This document shows positions 1 to 6,058 of a stretch of DNA of 6,058 nucleotides, one piece after another. Both the position numbers and the translations under genes were made by a program. Positions within the stretch are counted from its first letter, which is position 1. Each line of letters begins with the position of its first letter. Where the stretch lies: positions 1-6,058 of the forward strand of contig JABJKL010000256.1 of assembly GCA_018660405.1 (NCBI GenBank), written 5' to 3'. The notes under the pieces were generated by a model, which saw only the letters and a program-made list of their open reading frames with translations, was not told the DNA's origin and ran no database searches. The stretch comes from Pseudomonadota bacterium. GTDB taxonomy: Bacteria > Pseudomonadota > Gammaproteobacteria > Arenicellales > Arenicellaceae.

Positions 1-393
1 GCGCGACGCTTGTTCACTACAGCAGATTTAAACGATATTCACATTAAAATGCTACAACAGCTTAAAGATCTGGGCGGCGATATAGAAGCGATTCTGTTTT
101 GTCCTCATGGCCCCGATGATGGTTGTCAATGCCGCAAACCAAAGCCAGGGCTGTATGAAGAACTCATTGAGCGGATGTCTGTGCGTCTGGACAATGTTTA
201 CGCCGTCGGTGACTCAGAGCGAGACCTCATTGCGGCACATGCCGCAGGCGCAATACCTGTACTGGTAAAAACGGGTAACGGCAAAAAAACACTGGAAGAT
301 ATAGCGGGCTACAAGAGCAAATTGGTAAAAAATTTACCGGTATTTGATGATCTTGCGGCGTTCGCCGACTTTCTCTTAAAACCAGCGGACTAA
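1..393 (+). CDS. gmhB: D-glycero-D-manno-heptose 1,7-bisphosphate 7-phosphatase, C-terminal part (5' end outside window)
   Basis: The enzyme removes the 7-phosphate from heptose 1,7-bisphosphate in the cytoplasm, a step towards ADP-heptose for the LPS inner core. The reading frame is open from base 1 (Ala-Arg-Arg-Leu-Phe-Thr) and runs 130 codons to a TAA, so the TTG at base 10 is not the real start. The family is usually about 180-190 residues, so roughly the first 50-60, including the nucleophile DxD motif, lie upstream. Visible are the zinc-binding loop CPHGPDDGCQC followed by RKPKPG (the HAD motif III lysine region) and GDSERDL, the HAD motif IV acidic pair. The zinc loop is short compared with the E. 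coli enzyme. An acyltransferase gene follows 22 bases downstream on the same strand. In Pseudomonas these two genes sit next to glyQS, which may lie upstream here. Family assignment is strong; anomer specificity cannot be read from the sequence. Confidence 0.93.
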   Translation, partial: ARRLFTTADLNDIHIKMLQQLKDLGGDIEAILFCPHGPDDGCQCRKPKPGLYEELIERMSVRLDNVYAVGDSERDLIAAHAAGAIPVLVKTGNGKKTLEDIAGYKSKLVKNLPVFDDLAAFADFLLKPAD

Positions 394-415
394 TGCCTAA
401 AAGCAGATTAAGCAT

Positions 416-1147
416 TTGATCGTAATACAAACAATCCGCAGCCTGCTGTTCGAGATTGGGCGAATCTTCATCATAATTTTGGTGGTGCCATTTGGTTTAC
501 TTGCGCTGCCTCTGCACCCGGTGAAGCGCTCCCGCATACTGGGTTGGTGCGCGCATTTGGTAATACCATGGCTACGGTTCACTTGTGGTATTAGCCACCG
601 GATAGACGGTCTTAATAATATTCCAAACCGTCCCTGCGTGTTGCTGGTGAAACACCAGTCTGCGTGGGAAACTTTTGCCCTGCAAACAATTTTCCCACCG
701 CAAACCTGGGTACTTAAAAAGGAACTGCTGTACATTCCTGTATTTGGTTGGGGTTTGTGGGCTAGCAGGCCGATAGCCATTGATCGCAGCACCAAACTTA
801 ATGCGCTCGATCAGGTGGTTGTTCAAGGAATCAGAGTTCTTGCTGAAGGCCGTTGGGTTGTAGTATTTCCAGAAGGAACACGCGTACCTTACGGGCAAAA
901 GAAAAAATACAATGCTGGCGGTGCAAAACTCGCCATTGAAGCTGGCGTGCCCATTATCCCCGTGGCACACAACGCCGGGCGATTGTGGGGCAAGCGCAGT
1001 TTCTTAAAAAGTCCCGGTGTGATCAATGTGGCGATAGGTCAGCCGATAATGACCGATGCAGAAAACCCACGCGAACTTACCCGGCAAGCAGAGAATTGGA
1101 TCGAAAATAAACTTAAGGAATGGGCGAAGCAGGCTGGGTCTCTGTAG
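416..1147 (+). CDS. plsC: 1-acyl-sn-glycerol-3-phosphate acyltransferase (PlsC/LPAAT family)
   Basis: This inner-membrane enzyme transfers an acyl chain to lysophosphatidic acid to make phosphatidic acid, the precursor of all membrane phospholipids. The product is 243 residues, normal for the family. Residues about 10-33 form a hydrophobic membrane segment. The catalytic block is KHQSAWET with H80 and E85, the H-x4-E variant of the usual H-x4-D found in many proteobacterial members. FPEGTR at 151-156 is the substrate-phosphate-binding motif, and IPVAHN at 181-186 is the conserved late block. The start is TTG at 416: an in-frame TAA at 398-400 closes the frame upstream, only an ATT lies between, and no strong Shine-Dalgarno is visible. 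It follows gmhB by 22 bases and is probably co-transcribed with it. Its last 35 bases overlap the end of the opposing gene. A close relative acting on another lysophospholipid cannot be excluded. Confidence 0.93.
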   Translation: MIVIQTIRSLLFEIGRIFIIILVVPFGLLALPLHPVKRSRILGWCAHLVIPWLRFTCGISHRIDGLNNIPNRPCVLLVKHQSAWETFALQTIFPPQTWVLKKELLYIPVFGWGLWASRPIAIDRSTKLNALDQVVVQGIRVLAEGRWVVVFPEGTRVPYGQKKKYNAGGAKLAIEAGVPIIPVAHNAGRLWGKRSFLKSPGVINVAIGQPIMTDAENPRELTRQAENWIENKLKEWAKQAGSL

Positions 1148-2081
1148 TATCAAGATTTAAAGCATCAGGATTTAAAGTATCAATATTTAAAGCTTCAAGA
1201 TCTGTCGTATCAAGATCAGTAGCATCCAGGCCTTCAGCACCCAGATTTATTATATCGAAATCTGTTGTGCCAAACTCACACATCGACTCCAACGGGAAAG
1301 TTGCCTGACCCAATTCGGTCTCCCCAACATAGTAAATTCCGACTTCATCTTGCCATACCAAAAGATCCGCTTCGGTTTTTAGTATCGAGAAATCCGTTTC
1401 AATCATGCCTTCTCGGTCAGTAATATCTTGCTCGTCATCCACAAACCCAACCTGGTCTTCTATCAATTCCTCGGCCACCAGCTCTTCGTTTATTACCTCA
1501 GGGCTAGAAAATGCATCAGCAAATGGGTCGCTCGCAGCTAACTCTTCCGCTTCAGCCAAGCGAAACGCCTCCTGCATTGCCACGACACGCCGATCGAGCA
1601 CGGTTTGATCCACCGCAACCAGTTGCCATGTATCCAGGTCAACCCCCATATTTGCACTGACTCTAAGCGGTCCAAATCGGGTCGGCACCAAACCACTGGC
1701 AACAGCTTCGTAATAAAGCCCTTCCAATATTAGCAAATGACGTTTATTGCCCGGCAAGGGGTCACTCCAACGATACAACAATTTGCCGTAACGGTTTTCA
1801 CCCGTACGAAATAGAAGTATCCCGGCGTCCCCGCGTTCTTCATACAACAAGAACGCCCCCTGTTGCCGCACTGCGAAATCAAACTCATTTAGCTGCGCCT
1901 CGGCGATTGGCAAATAGTCACCGGGCCGAAGCAAAAAGCGTTTGTGCATGAGGCTTTCAAATTCATCATATATGACGCTGCAATCATGCGCGGCGTGAAC
2001 CGTACTCGGCATAAAAATGAGCGATGAAACGAGCAACAACAAGGGGAAATTACCCGGCAGATGAGTTAGTAGTCGAATCAT
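1113..2081 (-). CDS. Predicted exported protein of unknown function with acidic middle and pentapeptide-like C-terminal repeats
   Basis: I do not recognise this 322-residue protein. Residues 1-30 form a signal peptide: Arg3, a hydrophobic core (LLLLVSSLIF) and a likely cleavage site after VHA at 28-30. No lipobox is seen, so a periplasmic or outer-surface location is inferred. The mature part has only two cysteines, C34 and C268, which could form one disulfide. Residues about 35-165 look like a compact mixed alpha/beta domain rich in aromatic and charged residues. Residues about 172-235 are acidic and low in complexity. Residues 271-315 are nine five-residue units such as DATDL, DTTDL and DALNL, then a Pro-rich end. 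The ATG start overlaps the rsmA stop by one base (TAATG on the minus strand) and has no good Shine-Dalgarno, which suggests translational coupling. The stop lies inside plsC on the other strand. The gene is surely real; its function is open. Confidence 0.85.
   Translation of the reverse strand: MIRLLTHLPGNFPLLLLVSSLIFMPSTVHAAHDCSVIYDEFESLMHKRFLLRPGDYLPIAEAQLNEFDFAVRQQGAFLLYEERGDAGILLFRTGENRYGKLLYRWSDPLPGNKRHLLILEGLYYEAVASGLVPTRFGPLRVSANMGVDLDTWQLVAVDQTVLDRRVVAMQEAFRLAEAEELAASDPFADAFSSPEVINEELVAEELIEDQVGFVDDEQDITDREGMIETDFSILKTEADLLVWQDEVGIYYVGETELGQATFPLESMCEFGTTDFDIINLGAEGLDATDLDTTDLEALNIDTLNPDALNLDTTETQPASPIP
1137..1271 (-). repeat. 15-bp tandem repeat array, about nine units, coding for pentapeptide-like tail
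   Basis: On the + strand the units read like tcaagatttaaagca (1150-1164), tcaggatttaaagta (1165-1179) and tcaatatttaaagct (1180-1194), each differing from the first at two positions. More diverged units run to about 1271 and down to 1137. In the minus-strand gene they encode GTTDF, DIINL, GAEGL, DATDL, DTTDL, EALNI, DTLNP, DALNL and DTTET. The period is exactly five residues, so copy-number change would keep the frame. The near-identity of the units at 1150-1194 points to recent duplication. Confidence 0.9.
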
Positions 2082-2959
2082 TATTCGTTCTGGGAGGTAT
2101 TGTTTTTTATAACTTTCTGTTTGGCAATGAAGTTGGCCAATGCTACGAACTCAACCACAGCTAACTGTTCCGGGCGTTGGCCGGAGTTTAAGTCCAGTGT
2201 TTCATAGTCTGCGGCATCTAGCCACTCTCTCAAAGAGTTTCTCAGGGTTTTTCGGCGCATCGAAAATGCCTGTTTAACTACCTGCCCAAATACCGACTCT
2301 TCCGTTAGCGCGAAAGCCGGTATGGTATGTGGGACAATTCTAACCACTGAAGATTTTACCTTAGGCGGCGGAGAAAAGGCACCGGGCGACACATCCATTA
2401 TTCGCTCGCAACTACTAGCTTGCTGCAGCATCACAGACAAGCGTCCAAATTGTTTGCTGCCTGGCCCAGCCACCATGCGATCGACCACCTCTTTTTGGAA
2501 CATCAGCACCATATCACTTATCTTCTCGCGTACTTCGAGCAGACGAAATAGCACCGGGCTGGAAATATTATAGGGTAAATTTCCGATGACTCTTATAGAG
2601 CCTTCAGCGGGTAAAGAGCCCTCAGCGGATAGAGGGCCCTCAGCGGATAGAGAGCCTTCAGCCATTAAAGAGCCAAAATCAAATTTCAGCACATCCGCTT
2701 CATGTAATGTAAGTGCTGCATTGCCCGCTGCTTGATCCCGCCAATAATCGGCCAGATCTCTATCAAACTCGATTAAATGCAAGTCGCATCCACTTTGCAT
2801 CAACTCCCCGGTAAGCGCTCCTCGGCCGGGGCCAATCTCAACAACGAGATCATTTTTTTTGGGGTTCAAACTGGCGACGATGTTTTCAATGACCCGCTGG
2901 TCGTGTAAAAAATTTTGTCCCAGGCCTTTGCGGGCTGGCAAAAAGTTAATGCCGCTCAA
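2081..2959 (-). CDS. rsmA: 16S rRNA (adenine(1518)-N(6)/adenine(1519)-N(6))-dimethyltransferase
   Basis: RsmA (KsgA) uses S-adenosylmethionine to dimethylate two adjacent adenines in helix 45 of 16S rRNA during late 30S assembly. The product is 292 residues, somewhat longer than the usual 265-275. Seen in order are GLGQNFL (12-18), the SAM-binding EIGPGRGALT (41-50), acidic E64 after the next strand, the catalytic NLPYNISSP (127-135), FSPPPKVKSSVV (195-206) and FSMRRKTLRN (232-241), all standard for the family. Residues 99-122 are an unusual hexapeptide repeat insertion just before the NLPY strand. The start is TTG at 2959-2957: the frame is closed upstream by a TGA at 3032-3034 and holds no other ATG, GTG or TTG. 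The start overlaps the pdxA stop by four bases (TTGA), and no Shine-Dalgarno is evident, so coupling to pdxA is likely. A polar C-terminal tail (KVIKNNTSQNE) ends the protein. The catalytic motifs look intact. Confidence 0.96.
   Translation of the reverse strand: MSGINFLPARKGLGQNFLHDQRVIENIVASLNPKKNDLVVEIGPGRGALTGELMQSGCDLHLIEFDRDLADYWRDQAAGNAALTLHEADVLKFDFGSLMAEGSLSAEGPLSAEGSLPAEGSIRVIGNLPYNISSPVLFRLLEVREKISDMVLMFQKEVVDRMVAGPGSKQFGRLSVMLQQASSCERIMDVSPGAFSPPPKVKSSVVRIVPHTIPAFALTEESVFGQVVKQAFSMRRKTLRNSLREWLDAADYETLDLNSGQRPEQLAVVEFVALANFIAKQKVIKNNTSQNE
2594..2674 (-). repeat. 18-bp tandem repeat array inside rsmA, four units plus a 6-bp partial
   Basis: On the + strand the units are agagccttcagcgggtaa (2597-2614), agagccctcagcggatag (2615-2632), agggccctcagcggatag (2633-2650) and agagccttcagccattaa (2651-2668), followed by agagcc (2669-2674). 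They encode MAEGSL, SAEGPL, SAEGSL and PAEGSI at RsmA residues 99-122. The two central units differ at one base, which suggests recent expansion by slippage. The period is a multiple of three, so the frame is kept. Confidence 0.95.
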
Positions 2960-3918
2960 TCTGTTAAAGCCCGCGCATAAGCCAACGCTGTTTTTAATCC
3001 ACCAATATCTGCCTTGCCCGTGCCAGCAATATCAAATGCGGTGCCATGATCCACCGAGGTGCGCACAAACGGTAGCCCAAGGGTGATGTTCGCTGCGCGG
3101 CCAAAACCGTGGTGCTTAAGCACCGGTAAACCCTGGTCGTGGTACATCGCCAGCATCACATCAAAATTAACCAGCATATGATCGGTAAATGCGGTATCCG
3201 CAGGCAAAGGCCCGTCAACGTTGATTCCCTCAGAACGCAGTTGCTCTAACGCAGGGATAATGTGATCAATCTCCTCATCACCCAGATAACCTCCCTCACC
3301 CGCATGTGGGTTTAGTCCGCACACGCCTATGCGTGGTGCCTGTATATTAAATCGTCCAGTAAACTGCTGGTTGATCACCCGCACAACATTCACCACCAAA
3401 TCTTTAGTAATCGCATCAGGCACATCTCGAAGCGCCAAATGCGTAGTTGCCAACGCCACTCGCAATTCATCAGTAGCCAACATCATTACCGGCAAAGGAA
3501 TACCCGCTCGTGCAGCCAGGTATTCTGTATGCCCGGAAAAAGCATAACCGCCATCATTAATAACCGCTTTATTTACCGGTCCGGTAACCATTGCGCTAAA
3601 TTTATCTGCAAGGCAGCCGTCTATAGCAATATCCAGCGCAGCCAATAATTGCTTAGCGTTTTCACTTGCTGGAACGCCAGCTTTTGGCATTTTCGAGAGC
3701 GGCATGTCATGCACTGCCAACTGCCCAGGTGTAACGACCTTGGCATCAGCAGGCAGGCATTCTAGCGGCATGCCCAGCTCCACAGCACGTTTATTTAGCA
3801 GCTCCGAAGAGGCCAGGATCACCAAATTGGACAGCGCTTGCTCCTGACACAGCTGGATCAGTAAATCAGGGCCAACGCCCGCAGGCTCACCCGGCGTTAC
3901 TGCTATTAATCCGTTCAT
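2956..3918 (-). CDS. pdxA: 4-hydroxythreonine-4-phosphate dehydrogenase
   Basis: PdxA oxidises 4-phosphohydroxy-L-threonine with NAD, and the product decarboxylates to 3-amino-2-oxopropyl phosphate, a precursor of pyridoxine phosphate. It is a cytoplasmic, metal-dependent homodimer. The 320-residue product is close to the usual 325-330. Visible are TPGEPAGVGPDL (8-19) at the N-terminus, VTGPVNKAVI (111-120), the substrate-binding GHTEYLA (129-135) and the three metal-binding histidines: H160 in TTHLAL, H205 in NPHAGEGG and H260 in YHDQGLP. The C-terminal VRTSVDHGTAFDIAGTG block (285-301) is also intact. The ATG start at 3918 places TPGEPAG where it normally falls; an in-frame stop lies a few codons upstream. 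It is the first gene of a compact operon and overlaps rsmA by four bases. The common gammaproteobacterial upstream neighbour surA is not present; a membrane-protein gene lies 98 bases away instead. Confidence 0.96.
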   Translation of the reverse strand: MNGLIAVTPGEPAGVGPDLLIQLCQEQALSNLVILASSELLNKRAVELGMPLECLPADAKVVTPGQLAVHDMPLSKMPKAGVPASENAKQLLAALDIAIDGCLADKFSAMVTGPVNKAVINDGGYAFSGHTEYLAARAGIPLPVMMLATDELRVALATTHLALRDVPDAITKDLVVNVVRVINQQFTGRFNIQAPRIGVCGLNPHAGEGGYLGDEEIDHIIPALEQLRSEGINVDGPLPADTAFTDHMLVNFDVMLAMYHDQGLPVLKHHGFGRAANITLGLPFVRTSVDHGTAFDIAGTGKADIGGLKTALAYARALTD

Positions 3919-4016
3919 GGTGTAACTGTACAGAATCGAGAGCGACTAGCCCATCGACTAATTCCATTTATCAATCAGACTGCCGGGGGTTCGCCCGAGC
4001 ATCCAGCATTTATCCT
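3919..4016 (-). promoter_or_regulatory. 98-bp gap upstream of pdxA; likely place of the pdxA-rsmA operon promoter
   Basis: This is the largest non-coding stretch in the window and the only one ahead of pdxA. On the minus strand a TTGATA (complement of 3969-3974) could act as a -35 box, but the -10 candidate at suitable spacing (GCTAGT-like) is poor. An 8-bp perfect palindrome, CTGTACAG, sits at 3926-3933, seven bases upstream of the pdxA ATG. A direct repeat, cgacta, occurs at 3943-3948 and 3955-3960. No convincing Shine-Dalgarno precedes pdxA. The promoter role is inferred from position and the boxes are weak; read-through from the upstream membrane-protein gene is equally possible. Confidence 0.3.
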
Positions 4017-5687
4017 TCAATACGGTTGATATCGATAGATACTGAAATGAAGCCTTGATGATATTAGCTCTGCGCGGTCAAGCATCTCCTGCCAATCCTT
4101 TGACAAACGTTTTCTAAGGTGTTCGTCGACAAGAATAGCAACGTTAAAATTATCAACGCCTAATTCCCGCGTAAATCGATCCAATTGATTTTGTAAGTCT
4201 TCGACTTCCGGACTCAAATATACACGCTTCATCGAGTAGGAAAGCATAATGGGAGGGGCGTTGGGTATTTCTATATGTGGAGAAAAAACGATGTCTTGAT
4301 AAGAGCTCTCCGCCTCAAGCAATGAACCCATCGACAAGTACTCTCGAGGCTGCTTAAAAGCGAAGAAATGGATGGCTCGTGAATTCGAATCAAGCAGAAA
4401 AATGGTTAACCCTGACAAAAGCGCCAGTATCGCTATCGTATTTACAGCGATTAAAGAATTCTCACCTAAATTCAAGGCACTTCGCAACCAGTTATTGCCT
4501 AGCAATAAAAACATCGCTGGTAACAACAAAAAAGGGCCCACAGACAGAAAAATTCCAAATTTAAGTACCGAGAAATCATGTATCCAGGAATGATTTTGCA
4601 ATGTATATAGGTGCAGCAGGCACGGGATTAGCGTCAGTGCTAAATAGATCCATGTTTGTTGCATTGCTGGTGATGTCTGACCCGATCTGGCACGCAGTAA
4701 TCCCACACCAATTAGTACGAAAACAACGACAGCCGCCAATAACACGTAGCTGGCGTTATCACCATAACCATATGGAAGAAGATGTTCCCAAATGCGTTCG
4801 TTGAACCCCATGTTAAATTCCGGGGAAATCTCAACTTGACGACTGCGCAAAGCCGCAATTCCCGAAAGCCCATTTAGCATTTGCATGGGTGACCCAAATT
4901 GCATGGAAAATAATCCAAGAGCAGCGATGGGCGGCAAACAAAATACGAGCACGCCTTTCACCCAATCAATGGCTGTCCTGCCGAATTCCAGTAAAAAGCA
5001 GCGCTTTAGAAAAATCACAAACAGCACTACCACAAAAAACCAATCCACCAGCACACCGTAGAAGGAAATTAAATAAAAGAGCGCAGCACAAAAGTGACCA
5101 TACTTGGTCTTGCGGATATCTTCCCGAAACACTTCCAACGAAATAATGCCAACAAAGAAAAGAATCACCGCTTGATCAGAAAAATAGACGTTTTGATGCC
5201 AATACATTGGCGCGCCCATATTGAGCTGTAAACCGATGGGTATCGCCGATAAAGCCGTTGCAAACCATCTTGTAACGCCCAGCTTGCACAATAGGAAATA
5301 ACAGGTCGTCGCGAGCAGTAAGGTGATCAAAAAGTGATTTAGCAAGTTGTACCGCATAACCATTGTGGCAGACGGTGGGCGGTTGACCAGCTTCGCAATC
5401 AAATAGATTGGCAATACAGTGCCTGGCGGGTACGACAGGTAGGCCTTACGACTGTCTAGCGTTGGGAACTCAACCGACGAAGGCTCCTCCAGCATAAGAA
5501 AGTCTAAATTGGCGGGACCTTCTCGATACCAGTTTTTGGCGAACTTAACCGTGCTCCCAGTTAACCACTCGTGAATCCCGGTATCTATCGGACCAAACCA
5601 TTGAGCTCTCTGCTCAACGCTGTGGGCAAACACACCACAGGCCAACGCAAAGACAATAATTAGTGGCGTTAAATTTTTCGATCGCAA
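4017..5687 (-). CDS. Polytopic membrane protein, possible GT-C-type glycosyltransferase
   Basis: The 556-residue product has about ten or eleven hydrophobic spans, including roughly 7-22, 113-134, 170-186, 200-228, 245-262, 314-331, 345-362, 375-397 and 411-432, followed by a soluble C-terminal domain of about 120 residues (433-556). GT-C glycosyltransferases, which use lipid-linked sugars on the outer face of the inner membrane, have a similar plan. In line with this, the first external loop holds an acidic residue (D35 in GPIDTGIHE) and a later YPPG segment (86-89). QNHSWIHDF at 364-372 is a conserved-looking loop. I cannot match it to a named enzyme, so the activity is inference. The start is TTG at 5687: a TAG at 5694-5696 closes the frame, and the next methionine (M65) would lose the first membrane span and loop. 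It starts 16 bases after an FAD oxidoreductase gene, which supports a shared operon and a role in surface glycan assembly. Confidence 0.8.
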   Translation of the reverse strand: MRSKNLTPLIIVFALACGVFAHSVEQRAQWFGPIDTGIHEWLTGSTVKFAKNWYREGPANLDFLMLEEPSSVEFPTLDSRKAYLSYPPGTVLPIYLIAKLVNRPPSATMVMRYNLLNHFLITLLLATTCYFLLCKLGVTRWFATALSAIPIGLQLNMGAPMYWHQNVYFSDQAVILFFVGIISLEVFREDIRKTKYGHFCAALFYLISFYGVLVDWFFVVVLFVIFLKRCFLLEFGRTAIDWVKGVLVFCLPPIAALGLFSMQFGSPMQMLNGLSGIAALRSRQVEISPEFNMGFNERIWEHLLPYGYGDNASYVLLAAVVVFVLIGVGLLRARSGQTSPAMQQTWIYLALTLIPCLLHLYTLQNHSWIHDFSVLKFGIFLSVGPFLLLPAMFLLLGNNWLRSALNLGENSLIAVNTIAILALLSGLTIFLLDSNSRAIHFFAFKQPREYLSMGSLLEAESSYQDIVFSPHIEIPNAPPIMLSYSMKRVYLSPEVEDLQNQLDRFTRELGVDNFNVAILVDEHLRKRLSKDWQEMLDRAELISSRLHFSIYRYQPY

Positions 5688-5703
5688 ATGTGGCTACCAC
5701 GCA

Positions 5704-6058
5704 TCACTTTGATTCGTGATACTCCATTTCAGTATTAACCGTCCAAATATTCGCTTTATCATTTCGCCCGGAAACAATATTTTTGACGGCTTCCATTGCC
5801 GTTAACATTGAATGATCCTGATTGTTATATTTGTGCATGCCGTTACGACCCACCAGAAATAAATTGCTGATCTCATCCAGCGGTCGCTGCAAGGTATCGA
5901 ACTGATGATATGTTCCAAAGTAAGCCGGATAAGTTTTGGGCACACGGACAACAATGGCGTCAAGCACCCTATCTGAGTCGATAATGTTTATTTTTTCCAA
6001 TTCTGATATCGCTAATTGTTTAATATCATCATCTGCCATCACCCATAATTCATCACCC
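5704..6058 (-). CDS. FAD-dependent amine-oxidase-like oxidoreductase, C-terminal part (N-terminus outside window)
   Basis: Only the last 117 residues are present. The frame is open to the window edge (Gly-Asp-Glu-Leu-Trp-Val-Met-Ala), so the GTG at 6042 is internal. The segment VGRNGMHKYNNQDHSM followed by an alpha-helical TAMEAVKNI is the C-terminal FAD-contacting block of a family of NAD(P)/FAD oxidoreductases related to protoporphyrinogen oxidase, amine oxidases and UDP-galactopyranose mutase. The earlier VRVPKTYPAY and the final EYHE also fit this family as I remember it. Such proteins commonly sit in polysaccharide or glycosyltransferase clusters, with substrates mostly unproven. The N-terminal Rossmann GxGxxG motif must lie upstream. 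The stop at 5704 is 16 bases before the start of the polytopic membrane protein, so the two are probably one transcript. The exact reaction cannot be given. Confidence 0.82.
   Translation of the reverse strand, partial: GDELWVMADDDIKQLAISELEKINIIDSDRVLDAIVVRVPKTYPAYFGTYHQFDTLQRPLDEISNLFLVGRNGMHKYNNQDHSMLTAMEAVKNIVSGRNDKANIWTVNTEMEYHESK

Noticed and set aside
393..419. Tiny ATG frame overlapping the gmhB stop as an alternative start for the acyltransferase
   Set aside because: It is in another frame and reaches a stop after eight codons.
1230..1238. Nine-base gccttcagc shared between the 15-bp and 18-bp arrays, as evidence of common origin
   Set aside because: The reverse complement also occurs by chance inside plsC at 842-850, and the units otherwise differ in length and sequence.
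1120..1308. Plus-strand open frame across the 15-bp array with a repetitive Ser/Val/Lys-rich product
   Set aside because: It is the antisense reading of the repeat units in the minus-strand gene; the repetition follows from the DNA period and there is no family resemblance.
2322..2573. Plus-strand open frame of 83 codons inside rsmA
   Set aside because: It is a shadow of the strongly supported rsmA frame, with no recognisable domain or ribosome binding site.
3926..3933. CTGTACAG as a LexA (SOS) box
   Set aside because: The LexA site needs CTGT and ACAG separated by eight bases; here they are directly joined.
3984..3997. CGGG/CCCG inverted repeat just downstream of the polytopic membrane protein gene, as a terminator
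   Set aside because: The stem is only four base pairs and no T run follows on the minus strand.

Overview
The window looks like chromosomal DNA from a gammaproteobacterium, possibly a marine or Cellvibrio/Pseudomonas-like lineage. That placement is inference from gene content: the gmhB-plsC pair and the pdxA-rsmA pair are typical gammaproteobacterial arrangements, and the PlsC and GmhB sequences read like that group. Base composition is intermediate and fairly even. There are no tRNA or rRNA genes, no insertion sequence and no CRISPR array. Coding density is very high, and the largest non-coding gap is 98 bases.

Layout. Positions 1-1147 (+ strand) hold the end of gmhB (heptose bisphosphate phosphatase for LPS inner core) and a complete plsC-type lysophosphatidate acyltransferase, so envelope lipid and LPS supply are together. 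Positions 1113-3918 (- strand) hold a tightly packed operon read right to left: pdxA (vitamin B6 synthesis), rsmA (16S rRNA dimethyladenosine transferase) and a predicted exported protein of unknown function. The three overlap by 4 and 1 nucleotides. The unknown gene ends inside plsC, giving a 35-base convergent overlap. Positions 4017-6058 (- strand) hold a polytopic membrane protein with GT-C-glycosyltransferase-like features and, upstream of it, the C-terminal part of an FAD-dependent amine-oxidase-like oxidoreductase. The two are 16 bases apart and probably act in cell-surface glycan synthesis.

The most unusual features are two short in-frame tandem repeat arrays in adjacent, probably co-transcribed genes. 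A 15-bp array gives the unknown exported protein an acidic pentapeptide-like tail. An 18-bp array inserts four AEG-containing hexapeptides into RsmA just before its NLPY catalytic motif. Three of the five visible gene starts are TTG. I did not find a clear candidate for a wholly new multi-gene system. The unknown exported protein and the altered RsmA are the best targets for follow-up.
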